This document shows positions 21,916-29,791 of a stretch of DNA of 64,000 nt, piece by piece. The DNA comes from Aminicenans sp964648465 (GTDB lineage: Bacteria; Acidobacteriota; Aminicenantia; Aminicenantales; Aminicenantaceae): contig CAZYMU010000007.1 in assembly GCA_964648465.1 (NCBI GenBank), forward strand, positions 19,729 to 83,728, in the 5' to 3' direction. The notes under the pieces were generated by a model, which worked only from the letters and a program-made list of their open reading frames with translations, did no database searches and had not been told where the DNA came from. The stretch's first letter is position 1. Each line of letters begins with the position of its first letter. Both the position numbers and the translations under genes were made by a program.

Positions 21916-24816
21916 ATGATAAAAAAAGCAAGAAATATTCTGCTGATTTTCCTATTGATTTTTCTGTTTGTTCCCGCTTTTGCCGAACAGACAGAGAAGG
22001 TCGTATCCAAAGAACCCGGGCCGCTTGAGGATATCAAAGACATCATGGCATGGAAAAATATCAGGTCCCCAGTCATATCCAATGACGGCCAGTGGTTTGC
22101 ATACAGGTTGTCTCCTTCTGAAGGAGACGGTGAGGTTGTTATCCGCCAAACAAAAGGCGAAAAAGAATTTCGCTTCCCAGCAGGAGAAGCTCCCATGTAT
22201 TCTTCTGGTGGAAACATATCTTTTTCAGAAGATTCCAGATGGGCTGCTTTCACAATTTTGACAGAGGCGAAGGAAGCAAAAAAACTGAAAAAGCAAAAGA
22301 AAAAACTGTACAACAAAGTTGGATTGGTAAATCTTGCTACAGGGAAAAAACAGGAGTTTGATAAAGTAAAATCATTCTCATTCTCAGGAGAAAACCCATC
22401 CTGGTTAGCACTTCATAAGTACCCAGCAGAAAGCCAAGCTAAAGAAAAGGACAAATGGAGTGGATCGGATATGATTCTTCATGAGATGGCCACTCAAAAA
22501 GAGCTCAATATCGGAAATGTCTCAGAATTCGAATTCGATAAAAAAGGAAAATGGCTAGCATGGATTGTGGATGCTCAGGGAAAAAGCGGTAACGGAGTCC
22601 AGCTCCGTAATATGAATTCAGGAGTAATACTCCCCCTCGATAGTGACAAAGCCAACTACAAAAAACTGACCTGGACAGAAAAAGGAGACGCACTAGCAGT
22701 ATTGAAAGGAAAAGAGGATGAAAACTATGAGGATAATCTTTTCAGCTTAATAGGTTTCAATCAATTTACTTCCACCTGCCCTGCAAAAGTTGTTTATGAC
22801 CCGGCAGATGATAAAGACTTTCCACAAGGATTCTCAATAAGCCCAAACAGAAATCCCGTATGGACCGAGGACTTGACAGGAATACTCTTTGGAATTCATG
22901 AAATCAAAAAGAAAGAAGATAAGAAAAAAGCCGAAGAAAAAAAAGAAGATAAAGAGAAAGAGGAAAAAGAAGCTCCTGACAAAAAACCCGCAGAAGACAT
23001 TGATAAAGAAGATTTACCAGGCCTTGTCATCTGGCACTGGCTCGATAAGAGGCTCCAGTCCATGCAGCAGGTACAGGAAAAAAGAGATAAAGATTCCAGC
23101 TATCTTTCAATCTATAGAGTGAAAGAAAAAAAGTTTATCAGGTTGGCTGACGAACAGGTAAAACAAGTCGTCGCAGCCCCCAAACAGCACTGGGCCGTAG
23201 GATTCGATAATAAAGAATATGAATTGATTGGAAATCTTGACGGGCGGCACTATCAGGATATTTATGTTTTTGATCTCAAAAGCGGAACACGTAAACTAGC
23301 CCTCAAAAAATGCCGGTGGTATTACACACCATCTCCGGACGGAACCCATTTCCTTTATTATGATGACGGGAACTTCTACACTTATGAAATGGCCACAGGT
23401 AAAAAATACAACATAACAAAAGATGTACCTACTTCATTTATAGATGAAGAAAACGATCAAAATGTGGTTAATCCACCTATTTCCCCATACCGCTACGGAT
23501 GGGTTAAAGACGGAGTGTCTCTGCTTTTGTATGACAACTGGGATGTATGGAATGTTCCTGTCCACGGAGGGAAAGGAACAAATTTAACTGTAAAGGGGAA
23601 AAAAGAAGGCATTCGTTATCGCCGACGCTTCCGGTTGGATCCCGAGGAGAAAGGAATAGACATTTCCGCACTTCTATATATCAGCACTTACGGAGAATGG
23701 ACAAAAAAAGGCGGCATAGCTTGTATCAACAAAGGAAAACCTGGAGCCAAAATGCTCCTCTGGGATGATGCAGTATTTTCAATTTCCAAAGCGAAAAACG
23801 CGGATAAATATCTCTATACAAGACAGACCTACAAAGACTTTCCAGATTACTATATTAGCGACCACTCACTAAAGAAAGGCCAAAAACTCACAGAGGCCAA
23901 CCCTCAGCAAAAAGACTTCCTATGGTCTGCCGGCTCCATGCTCATAGATTATAAGAGCGCTAAAGGAGATAAACTTCAAGCAGCCCTTTTCCTGCCGGCA
24001 AATTATGAGAAGGGGAAAAGCTCCCCTACAATCGTTTATATTTATGAAAAGCTTTCCCAGGGATTAAATCGCTATTATTTCCCCACAGCCGGCGGCTTCA
24101 ACAAAAGCGTGTATACAAGCCGTGGATATGCTGTGCTTATGCCGGACATAGTCTATAAGATCAACGACCCTGGCATGTCAGCAGTCTGGTGCGTGCTTCC
24201 TGCCATCGAAGCTGCCGCAGCAACTGGAGTTGTGGACAAAAACAAGGTGGCAATTCACGGGCATTCCTGGGGTGGCTATCAGACTGCATTCCTCATCACA
24301 CAGACAGATACCTTTAAAGCTGCAATTGCAGGAGCGCCTCTTACAAACATGCTCAGCATGTACAGCTCCATATACTGGAATTCAGGTTCAGCAAACCAAC
24401 CCATCTTTGAAAGCAGTCAGGGACGGTTTAAAGGAGGTTACTGGGACAATATAGAAGCATACACCAGAAACTCTCCTGTTTATTATGCCACAAACATAAA
24501 AACTCCGCTGATCATCCTGCACAACGATAAGGACGGCGCTGTTGACTGGAACCAGGGAATCGAATATTTCAACACGATCAGGCGGCTGAGTAAGCCAGTG
24601 GTCATGCTGCAATACAAAGGCGAAAATCACGGCCTGCGCAAGCAGCCTAACCGCAAAGACTATACCATCCGAATGCGTGAATTTTTTGACCATTACCTCA
24701 TGGGCAAACCAGCCCCCAAATGGCTGAAAGAAGGGATTTCTTATCTCAAGCAAGAAGAATCCATCAAGAAACTTACCAAGGAGAAAGTTAAAGGCATTAT
24801 AAATAAAAAGAAGTAA
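21916..24816 (+). CDS. Secreted S9-family serine peptidase (prolyl oligopeptidase / DPP-IV type)
   Basis: A 966-residue exported peptidase. The signal peptide has a Leu/Ile/Phe core and a likely cleavage after V-P-A-F-A. The middle is a WD40-like beta-propeller (about 45-690), and the C-terminal alpha/beta-hydrolase domain has the triad G-H-S-W-G-G (Ser near 783), N-D-K-D-G-A-V-D-W (Asp near 873) and G-E-N-H-G (His near 904). It probably trims peptides in the periplasm or outside. Odd feature: a low-complexity Lys/Glu insertion at about 330-360 (K-K-E-D-K-K-K-A-E-E-K-K-E-D and more) interrupts the propeller. The gene is divergent from the ECF sigma operon. Confidence 0.92.
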   Translation: MIKKARNILLIFLLIFLFVPAFAEQTEKVVSKEPGPLEDIKDIMAWKNIRSPVISNDGQWFAYRLSPSEGDGEVVIRQTKGEKEFRFPAGEAPMYSSGGNISFSEDSRWAAFTILTEAKEAKKLKKQKKKLYNKVGLVNLATGKKQEFDKVKSFSFSGENPSWLALHKYPAESQAKEKDKWSGSDMILHEMATQKELNIGNVSEFEFDKKGKWLAWIVDAQGKSGNGVQLRNMNSGVILPLDSDKANYKKLTWTEKGDALAVLKGKEDENYEDNLFSLIGFNQFTSTCPAKVVYDPADDKDFPQGFSISPNRNPVWTEDLTGILFGIHEIKKKEDKKKAEEKKEDKEKEEKEAPDKKPAEDIDKEDLPGLVIWHWLDKRLQSMQQVQEKRDKDSSYLSIYRVKEKKFIRLADEQVKQVVAAPKQHWAVGFDNKEYELIGNLDGRHYQDIYVFDLKSGTRKLALKKCRWYYTPSPDGTHFLYYDDGNFYTYEMATGKKYNITKDVPTSFIDEENDQNVVNPPISPYRYGWVKDGVSLLLYDNWDVWNVPVHGGKGTNLTVKGKKEGIRYRRRFRLDPEEKGIDISALLYISTYGEWTKKGGIACINKGKPGAKMLLWDDAVFSISKAKNADKYLYTRQTYKDFPDYYISDHSLKKGQKLTEANPQQKDFLWSAGSMLIDYKSAKGDKLQAALFLPANYEKGKSSPTIVYIYEKLSQGLNRYYFPTAGGFNKSVYTSRGYAVLMPDIVYKINDPGMSAVWCVLPAIEAAAATGVVDKNKVAIHGHSWGGYQTAFLITQTDTFKAAIAGAPLTNMLSMYSSIYWNSGSANQPIFESSQGRFKGGYWDNIEAYTRNSPVYYATNIKTPLIILHNDKDGAVDWNQGIEYFNTIRRLSKPVVMLQYKGENHGLRKQPNRKDYTIRMREFFDHYLMGKPAPKWLKEGISYLKQEESIKKLTKEKVKGIINKKK

Positions 24817-25123
24817 GCAGTAAAAAATCAGATAAAATAAAGGCGCTGGCTGTCGAGGCGCCAAGGTTTGGAAAAGGAAGCGGGGCTAAGGAGGATTCCT
24901 CTCCAGCCAGCATAGTCATTCATATTATAATTAACTAATTATCAAAAAGTCAATAAACGGGAGGCTCTCTGACAAAAAGTGGGGGAAAATAGAAGTAAAA
25001 ACTGTTTTTGCAGAGTATAAATATAAAAAAGGAGAAAATTAGAAAGAATATTCAAAACGAACTCTATATGTTAATCTAAGCACTGGAGGTTGTAGGTTTG
25101 ACAAGAATACAGAGGTGGAATTT

Positions 25124-26275
25124 ATGCATAGAGAAGATGATAAAAAATTAAATTTAAGAAGGGAGAATAGTATAAAAAAAATAGGATTGATTGTGAATCC
25201 CATAGCAGGAATGGGTGGAAGTGTTGGGCTGAAGGGAACAGATGGAGAGATATACAAAAAGGCATTAAGGCTAGGAGCTAAGGCTGTGACACCCAGGAGG
25301 ACGAAAGAATTTTTGTCTTATATCAAGAAGAGAAAGGACATTAGCCTGGTTATTGCACCTGATAAAATGGGAGAGACATATGTTAGAAAGTTTGATATCG
25401 CTTTCAAATTAATTGGTCAGGCGCCTAAAGAAACTTCGGCAGAAGATACTAAAAGGATTACAGAAGAAATGTTGAACGACGGCATCGAACTTTTGGTATT
25501 TGTTGGTGGGGATGGTACTGCAAGGGATGTCTATGATGCAGTTGATTCTAAGATTCCAGTTGTAGCTGTACCCTCTGGTGTTAAGATTTTTAGTTCAGTA
25601 TTTGCAGTCAGTGCAAGGGCAGCAGCAGAAATGGTCGATGCTTTTATCGAGGGTACAGATTTATCAGAGGAGGAAGTGCTTGATATAGATGAAAACGCCT
25701 TCAGGAATAACAGACTAGCCTCAAAGCTATATGGCTATCTCATGGTTCCCAATGTCAAAAAATTCTTGCAAGCAGGTAAAGAAGCTTCAAGTATAGACAA
25801 ATCGTCTGTAGATAATAAAAATGAGATAGCAAGATATATCGTTAAACATATGGATAAAGAAGCTCTATATCTGCTTGGCCCAGGAACAACTTTGAAGGCA
25901 ATCACTAATGATATGAGGCTTCCTAAGACACTTCTCGGTGTTGACGCAATTTATGACAATAGGTTGGTTGGAATAGATCTAAACGAAAAAGGTATTCTGA
26001 AGCTTTTAAAGAAATATAAAAGTAAAAAGATAATGGTAACCCCTATTGGCGGAAATGGTTTTATTTTTGGCCGCGGAAGTAAACAATTTACTCCAAAAGT
26101 AATACAAGTTGTTGGTAGAGAGAATATAATAATCGTTGGTACCTATGGTAAGATAAGCAAATTGGAATGCCTTAGGGTTGATACTGGCAATTTCGAGATA
26201 GACAAACTCCTCTCAGGTTACATAAGAGTTGTAGTTGGCGAAAAAGAGGAAATGGTGATGGAGGTAAGATGTTGA
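25124..26275 (+). CDS. ATP-NAD kinase-like protein (AcoX/archaeal-type)
   Basis: A 383-residue protein with the NAD-kinase/diacylglycerol-kinase-type nucleotide fold. Visible motifs are I-V-N-P-I-A-G-M-G-G near the N-terminus and the diagnostic G-G-D-G-T-A-R-D-V. Later V-P-S-G-V-K and G-P-G-T-T-L fit the longer AcoX-like branch. True NAD kinases are usually nearer 280-300 residues, so the substrate may not be NAD. The start ATG 25124 follows AGAGGTGG; a GTG three codons upstream is in frame. It overlaps the next gene by 7 nt, so it is coupled to a PLP aminotransferase. The pair's pathway is unknown to me. Confidence 0.85.
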   Translation: MHREDDKKLNLRRENSIKKIGLIVNPIAGMGGSVGLKGTDGEIYKKALRLGAKAVTPRRTKEFLSYIKKRKDISLVIAPDKMGETYVRKFDIAFKLIGQAPKETSAEDTKRITEEMLNDGIELLVFVGGDGTARDVYDAVDSKIPVVAVPSGVKIFSSVFAVSARAAAEMVDAFIEGTDLSEEEVLDIDENAFRNNRLASKLYGYLMVPNVKKFLQAGKEASSIDKSSVDNKNEIARYIVKHMDKEALYLLGPGTTLKAITNDMRLPKTLLGVDAIYDNRLVGIDLNEKGILKLLKKYKSKKIMVTPIGGNGFIFGRGSKQFTPKVIQVVGRENIIIVGTYGKISKLECLRVDTGNFEIDKLLSGYIRVVVGEKEEMVMEVRC

Positions 26276-27273
26276 ATGAAATTAAGTTGAATATGAATGA
26301 GATGCCATATCCTCCTCCAAAAGAGGTTATTGAAGCAGCTCAAAAAGGATTATCAAACTTGAATCGATATACCAATCCAAAAGAATTAGAGTTGCTACGT
26401 GAATTTCTTGCTGATTATTCAGGTATCTCCAAAAGGCATATCATTTCAAGCGCTGGCTCGGACTTTCTATTAAGAGAAATAATTCATGTGTTTTCCAGAG
26501 GTAGAAAAGTTATTATGGTAAATCCGTCTTTTTTTCCTACTGTTCAATGTACGAAAGAGTTTGTAACAAAATTGGTTAAAATTCAGCTTAGTCCATTAGA
26601 GTTCAATTTAGATGTTGACATTATAACTAACGAGACAAGTGAACCCAGTCTAGTGATAGTCGATAATCCTAATAATCCAACAGGCAAAATTCTTATAAAT
26701 AGAGAGATGGTTGAAGCCATTCTTGAAAACAAAAATGTGTTACTTGTAGTAGATGAAGCATATTATGAATTTTCTGGAGCAACCTTTGCTGATTTGGTAG
26801 AAAAATATCCAAATCTTTCGGTCGTTAGAACACTTGATAAAGCTTTTGGCTTGGCAGGTGCTCGAATTGGGTATCTCATTGCAGGAGAAAATTTCTTGGA
26901 TGAATTTTCCACATTTTTTACATTTCTACCTCAATCTAGTCTATATGCAGCGATAGAGGCAATGAGAGATCCTAGTTATATCAAAAAGAATATTGAGCTT
27001 ACTATTAAGGAAAGAGAACGAGTAAGCAAAGAATTAGAAAAAATAGGGTTTCAAGTGTGCCCCAGTACCACCAATTTTCTGCTTATAAAAACAAATATAC
27101 CTGATGTAGCGAAAGAACTCAAGGATAGAAAAATACTAATATTTGATCTTTCAAGCCAATGGCTACCAGGTTATTTCAGAGTATCCATAGGCACACCAAA
27201 GGAGAACAATATTTTTTTATCAAATATCATAGAGATTCTTAAGGCACACTCTTGGAAAGGACACAAACCGTGA
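26269..27273 (+). CDS. Histidinol-phosphate-aminotransferase-like PLP enzyme
   Basis: A fold-type I aminotransferase of 334 residues. It shows N-M-N-E-M-P-Y-P-P at the N-terminus (like HisC), Y-T-N-P for the phosphate-binding region, D-N-P-N-N-P-T-G, V-V-D-E-A-Y-Y-E-F and the PLP-lysine motif T-L-D-K-A-F-G-L-A-G-A-R-I-G-Y. R-V-S-I-G-T-P near the end carries the carboxylate-binding Arg. There are no other his genes nearby, and it overlaps the NAD-kinase-like gene, so histidine synthesis is not the obvious role. Related enzymes include threonine-phosphate decarboxylase (CobD), also possible. The ATG lies inside the end of the upstream gene. Confidence 0.87.
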   Translation: MLNEIKLNMNEMPYPPPKEVIEAAQKGLSNLNRYTNPKELELLREFLADYSGISKRHIISSAGSDFLLREIIHVFSRGRKVIMVNPSFFPTVQCTKEFVTKLVKIQLSPLEFNLDVDIITNETSEPSLVIVDNPNNPTGKILINREMVEAILENKNVLLVVDEAYYEFSGATFADLVEKYPNLSVVRTLDKAFGLAGARIGYLIAGENFLDEFSTFFTFLPQSSLYAAIEAMRDPSYIKKNIELTIKERERVSKELEKIGFQVCPSTTNFLLIKTNIPDVAKELKDRKILIFDLSSQWLPGYFRVSIGTPKENNIFLSNIIEILKAHSWKGHKP

Positions 27274-27333
27274 AAGCTTATGTTGGAAACAAAGTATATA
27301 GAGGATTTTTTTAAAAAACCCCTATATCTATTT

Positions 27334-27678
27334 TCACCACCTTCTTCTGCCTCCACCACCACGGCCACCACCTCTTCCATCTCTGGGTCCTCTGCCTAGG
27401 CCCCTTCCTTTGCCTGCTCCTCTGCCCATTCCTTGATTTATTCTTCTTTCTTGTCCATAATTCTGGCTGAAAGTTTTGTCTATTACCTTTCTATTGTTAG
27501 ATTTTTCTCCATTAAAAACAATGGCTTTTTGTGGACAAGCATTTGCAGCATCTTTTAAGCATCCTGCATTTTCATCTTTTATTTCTGCTATTCCATTCAC
27601 CATCTCAATGCCCTCTGGACAGATATCTACACAAACATCACATCCAATACATTTTGTTTTATCTATTCTTACTTTCAT
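27334..27678 (-). CDS. 4Fe-4S ferredoxin-type protein with Arg/Gly-rich tail
   Basis: A 114-residue protein. The first ~60 residues are a ferredoxin domain: C-I-G-C-D-V-C-V-D-I-C-P gives one cluster motif and C-L-K-D-A-A-N-A-C-P a second, partial one (C-x6-C-P), so one or two clusters may form. The last ~35 residues are almost only Gly and Arg (G-R-G-L-G-R-G-P-R-D-G-R-G-G-G), ending R-R-R-W. Similar Gly/Arg/Met tails occur in small proteins found beside NifX-like genes, so this may be a fusion of the two. The start overlaps the upstream ferredoxin-NifX gene by 4 nt. Confidence 0.82.
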   Translation of the reverse strand: MKVRIDKTKCIGCDVCVDICPEGIEMVNGIAEIKDENAGCLKDAANACPQKAIVFNGEKSNNRKVIDKTFSQNYGQERRINQGMGRGAGKGRGLGRGPRDGRGGGRGGGGRRRW

Positions 27679-28244
27679 TGTAATATTAACCCCCCTCTTT
27701 CAGTTTTTTCTTTTTCTTCAACTATTTCATTAATATTTTCTCTGATTATTTTAAGAGATTTCTCGATTTCTGGCTCCCTAATGATTACAGCGACAAATTT
27801 ATTTTTTAATCTTTTGATATTGGGCCCCATCATCTTTCCTACTAAAACATCAATATCCTTTAAAACAGAAGCCGTTGCTTCTGCTTTCTTTGGGTCTCCA
27901 TGAATTCTTGTTTCATCCTCAGTATATTTGACGTTTTCTCTTGTCTCTTTGAAAATTATCTTGCCATTGGAATATTTCCAAACCTGGAAATATTCTGACA
28001 TCCCAATATGATCATCTGGTTTTATTATTTTTTCATCATCTGTTCCAATGGCAATAGTTAATTCTTCTACAACGTCTCTTATTGCACTTTGAGGACAATT
28101 TTGTATACATAACCCGCAATCAATGCATTTATCTCTATCAAATACAGCAATGCCTTTTTCCACATCTACAAAAATAGACCCAACTGGACAGTCACTCTCA
28201 CAAATTCCGCATCCTACACATTTGTTTTTACTTACGTTCATCAT
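27675..28244 (-). CDS. Two-cluster ferredoxin fused to a NifX/NifB-like cofactor-binding domain
   Basis: About 189 residues. Two complete 4Fe-4S motifs open the protein: C-V-G-C-G-I-C-E-S-D-C-P and C-I-D-C-G-L-C-I-Q-N-C-P. From about residue 60 a dinitrogenase-iron-molybdenum-cofactor-type domain follows (E-L-T-I-A-I-G-T-D-D-E-K, then F-Q-V-W-K, and V-L-V-G-K-M-M-G-P-N), as in NifX/NafY and MTH1175-like proteins. No nitrogenase genes are present, so iron-sulfur or metal handling is likelier than nitrogen fixation. The start is probably ATG 28244; a GTG at 28256 overlaps the ribosome site AAGGAG. It is cotranscribed with the Arg/Gly-tailed ferredoxin. Confidence 0.83.
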   Translation of the reverse strand: MMNVSKNKCVGCGICESDCPVGSIFVDVEKGIAVFDRDKCIDCGLCIQNCPQSAIRDVVEELTIAIGTDDEKIIKPDDHIGMSEYFQVWKYSNGKIIFKETRENVKYTEDETRIHGDPKKAEATASVLKDIDVLVGKMMGPNIKRLKNKFVAVIIREPEIEKSLKIIRENINEIVEEKEKTERGGLILQ

Positions 28245-28408
28245 TTTAATTTTCACTCCTTTTGTTCCTCTTGATATACTTTAATTATTTTAAGCCCTTA
28301 TTATGGGGTATCTTTCATGATATCTATAAGTTAGCATAGTCCGATCCCCTTTTCTTGATAGTGGTGATTTAAGGCTACTTGCTCCGCTAAACAAATGTGC
28401 TAAAATCG

Positions 28409-28576
28409 CTATTTCTTTCCCGCTTTCCCCCGGGAAGGGATGGTCAGCTTCACTTTGGGTTTTGTATTTTTACTCTTTTTGGCCGGAGTTGTTTTCTTTT
28501 GGTCCTTGTTCTTGTTAGATTTGGTCTTTTTCCAATATTTTTCTTTTTTCTCTCTTCTTTTTCGCGTCGTATCCAT
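28409..28576 (-). CDS. Small Lys-rich basic protein (55 aa)
   Basis: ATG 28576 follows AAAAGGTGG and encodes 55 residues, nearly half Lys/Arg. It starts M-D-T-T-R-K-R-R-E-K-K and ends L-T-I-P-S-R-G-K-A-G-K-K. Composition suggests an RNA- or nucleoid-binding protein; no family is recognised. The ATG overlaps by TAATG the stop of an upstream open frame. See the companion 36-residue gene at 28668-28778. Confidence 0.5.
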   Translation of the reverse strand: MDTTRKRREKKEKYWKKTKSNKNKDQKKTTPAKKSKNTKPKVKLTIPSRGKAGKK

Positions 28577-28667
28577 TATTCCACCTTTTCTTTTCTCTTC
28601 CGGCTAAAGCCTCCACATTTGGAGATTGGAAGCTGGAAACAGGTTCCATTGAATCCGCAGCAGGCAA

Positions 28668-28778
28668 TTATTGGTCCAATGCCTGGGCTTTTTCCTTTTT
28701 CGCTTTCCTCTTCTCCTTTAAGGTTCTCTTCGGTTTCTTCTTGTCCTGGACTCTTTTCTTGTCTCTGCTTTTAGCCAT
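28668..28778 (-). CDS. Very small Lys-rich basic protein (36 aa)
   Basis: ATG 28778 with AAAGGAG seven bases upstream encodes 36 residues, M-A-K-S-R-D-K-K-R-V-Q-D and K-E-K-R-K-A-K-K-E-K, before TAA. The composition resembles small ribosome-associated basic proteins. Downstream, a -1 frame stays open to 28576 and encodes a Cys-containing stretch (I-I-A-C-C-G-F-N-G-T-C), so the annotated end may reflect a frameshift; see the findings. Confidence 0.45.
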   Translation of the reverse strand: MAKSRDKKRVQDKKKPKRTLKEKRKAKKEKAQALDQ

Positions 28779-28892
28779 GTGACTGCTCCTTTACCGGATA
28801 GTAATCTTCATACTTTTCCGGTGATATATCATGCCATCCTAGGCAAATTACAATTATTCTAACATACTTCTCAATCCAGACCAATGATAATA

Positions 28893-29000
28893 GGATTCAA
28901 TCACGGCCGAGGATTTTATAACAATGCTGTACCCAGACACAAAGAGATCAATAAAATCACAGCTAAAACAATTCTAAAATTAGCAAAAGGAGGCCTTTGA
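28893..29000 (+). pseudogene. hicA toxin remnant
   Basis: The frame directly upstream of hicB is open from 28893 and ends TGA at 28998-29000, overlapping the hicB ATG as TGATG. Its end reads A-V-P-R-H-K-E-I-N-K-I-T and T-I-L-K-L-A-K-G-G-L, like the C-terminal strand and helix of HicA mRNA interferases (V-P-x-H-x-x-x-I-x-x-x-T-L-x-x-I-L-x-x-A). There is no start codon, and the N-terminal half with the catalytic G-S-H histidine is absent, so the toxin is probably dead. Confidence 0.5.
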
Positions 29001-29419
29001 TGCACTTGGCAGGACGTGTATTTAAAGCCGGTAAGTATTGGGCAATCGAAGTGCCGATTCTTGATGTTGTAACTCAGGGACATACTAAGAAAGATGCTTT
29101 CGTGATGATTGCCGATGCAATCGAATCTCTAGCAAATAAAAAGGAATTCAAGATCGAGGTCTATCCAGGAAAGGATTCTTACTTTGAAGTCGGCTCTGCA
29201 GACGTGGCCGGTTTGACTGCTTTTTTGCTCCGCAGGCAAAGAGTGAAACATGGTCTTACACTGGTGGAAGTTACCAGGCGTTTAGGAGCAAAGTCACTCA
29301 ATTCACATGCCCGGTATGAGCAAGGAAAAGCCGTCCCGACCATGGAAAAATTCAGCCATCTCTTATCCGCACTGTCTCCGGGTAATGACTTTGTTCTAAC
29401 AGAAAGCCGAAGGACTTAA
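29000..29419 (+). CDS. hicB: HicB-like antitoxin with Xre-type DNA-binding domain
   Basis: A 139-residue protein. The N-terminal ~65 residues form the partly degraded RNase-H-like HicB fold (F-K-A-G-K-Y-W-A-I-E-V-P, then T-Q-G-H-T-K-K-D-A). The C-terminal ~70 residues are a helix-turn-helix of Xre type (V-K-H-G-L-T-L-V-E-V-T-R-R-L-G-A and Y-E-Q-G-K-A-V-P). HicB antitoxins repress their own operon. ATG 29000 has AAAAGGAGG six bases upstream. Its toxin partner upstream survives only as a fragment, so this may be a solitary antitoxin or a regulator kept for another use. Confidence 0.8.
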   Translation: MHLAGRVFKAGKYWAIEVPILDVVTQGHTKKDAFVMIADAIESLANKKEFKIEVYPGKDSYFEVGSADVAGLTAFLLRRQRVKHGLTLVEVTRRLGAKSLNSHARYEQGKAVPTMEKFSHLLSALSPGNDFVLTESRRT

Positions 29420-29447
29420 GTGAGAATAATGGAGTGCTTAAGTGGGA

Positions 29448-29495
29448 ATAGGGTCAGACCTATGCAAATGTTATGGGAATAGGATCTGACCCTAT
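29448..29495 (+). repeat. REP-like inverted repeat (ATAGGGTCAGA / TCTGACCCTAT)
   Basis: Perfect 11-bp arms at 29448-29458 and 29485-29495 with a 26-base loop. The core AATAGGGTCAGACC belongs to a type of short palindromic repeat often mobilised by REP-associated (Y1) transposases in other genomes. No such transposase lies in this window. Confidence 0.55.
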
Positions 29496-29672
29496 TTACG
29501 ACCCTATTTACATATTTACAAAAAAGATTTAAATTTGGTCTTGAAATCCAGACCATTTCCGGTAATAATTTTGGGGATGGTGTTAAAAATCTGAAGGGAG
29601 CAAAACCATGCCCAAAAGCATACACGGAATCTTATGATCTACCTAAAAAAAAGATGCTTCCACCTATAACAC

Positions 29673-29701
29673 TTGACTTGACCAAATATATCTAATAATA
29701 T
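29673..29701 (+). promoter_or_regulatory. Promoter of the glycosyltransferase gene
   Basis: TTGACT (29673-29678), a 17-bp spacer and TAATAT (29696-29701), about 90 bp before ATG 29792. Confidence 0.5.
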
Positions 29702-29791
29702 TTCTATTAAATTTGTTTATCTTTTTCCTATTAGATTTAAAATTTTTATTCCGATAAGGAAGAAAATTAAGAAAATTTCAGTGGTGCCCTA

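Larger units (their letters stand above)
29420..29791 (+). other. Gap with a REP-like hairpin and a promoter
   Basis: No gene is seen. 29448-29495 forms a hairpin repeat and 29673-29701 the promoter of the glycosyltransferase; both are listed separately. The rest is AT-rich without clear features. Confidence 0.5.

Noticed and set aside
22889..23122. Lys-rich frame within the S9 peptidase
   Set aside because: Out-of-frame reading of the peptidase's Lys/Glu insertion.
24840..24960. Hairpin after the S9 peptidase (GGCGC...GGCGCC) as a terminator
   Set aside because: The stem is short and no T-run follows, so I do not call it.
28397..28774. Plus-strand frame of 125 codons rich in Phe/Leu/Ser
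   Set aside because: It is the complement of Lys-rich codons in the two small basic genes on the minus strand, which have good ribosome sites.
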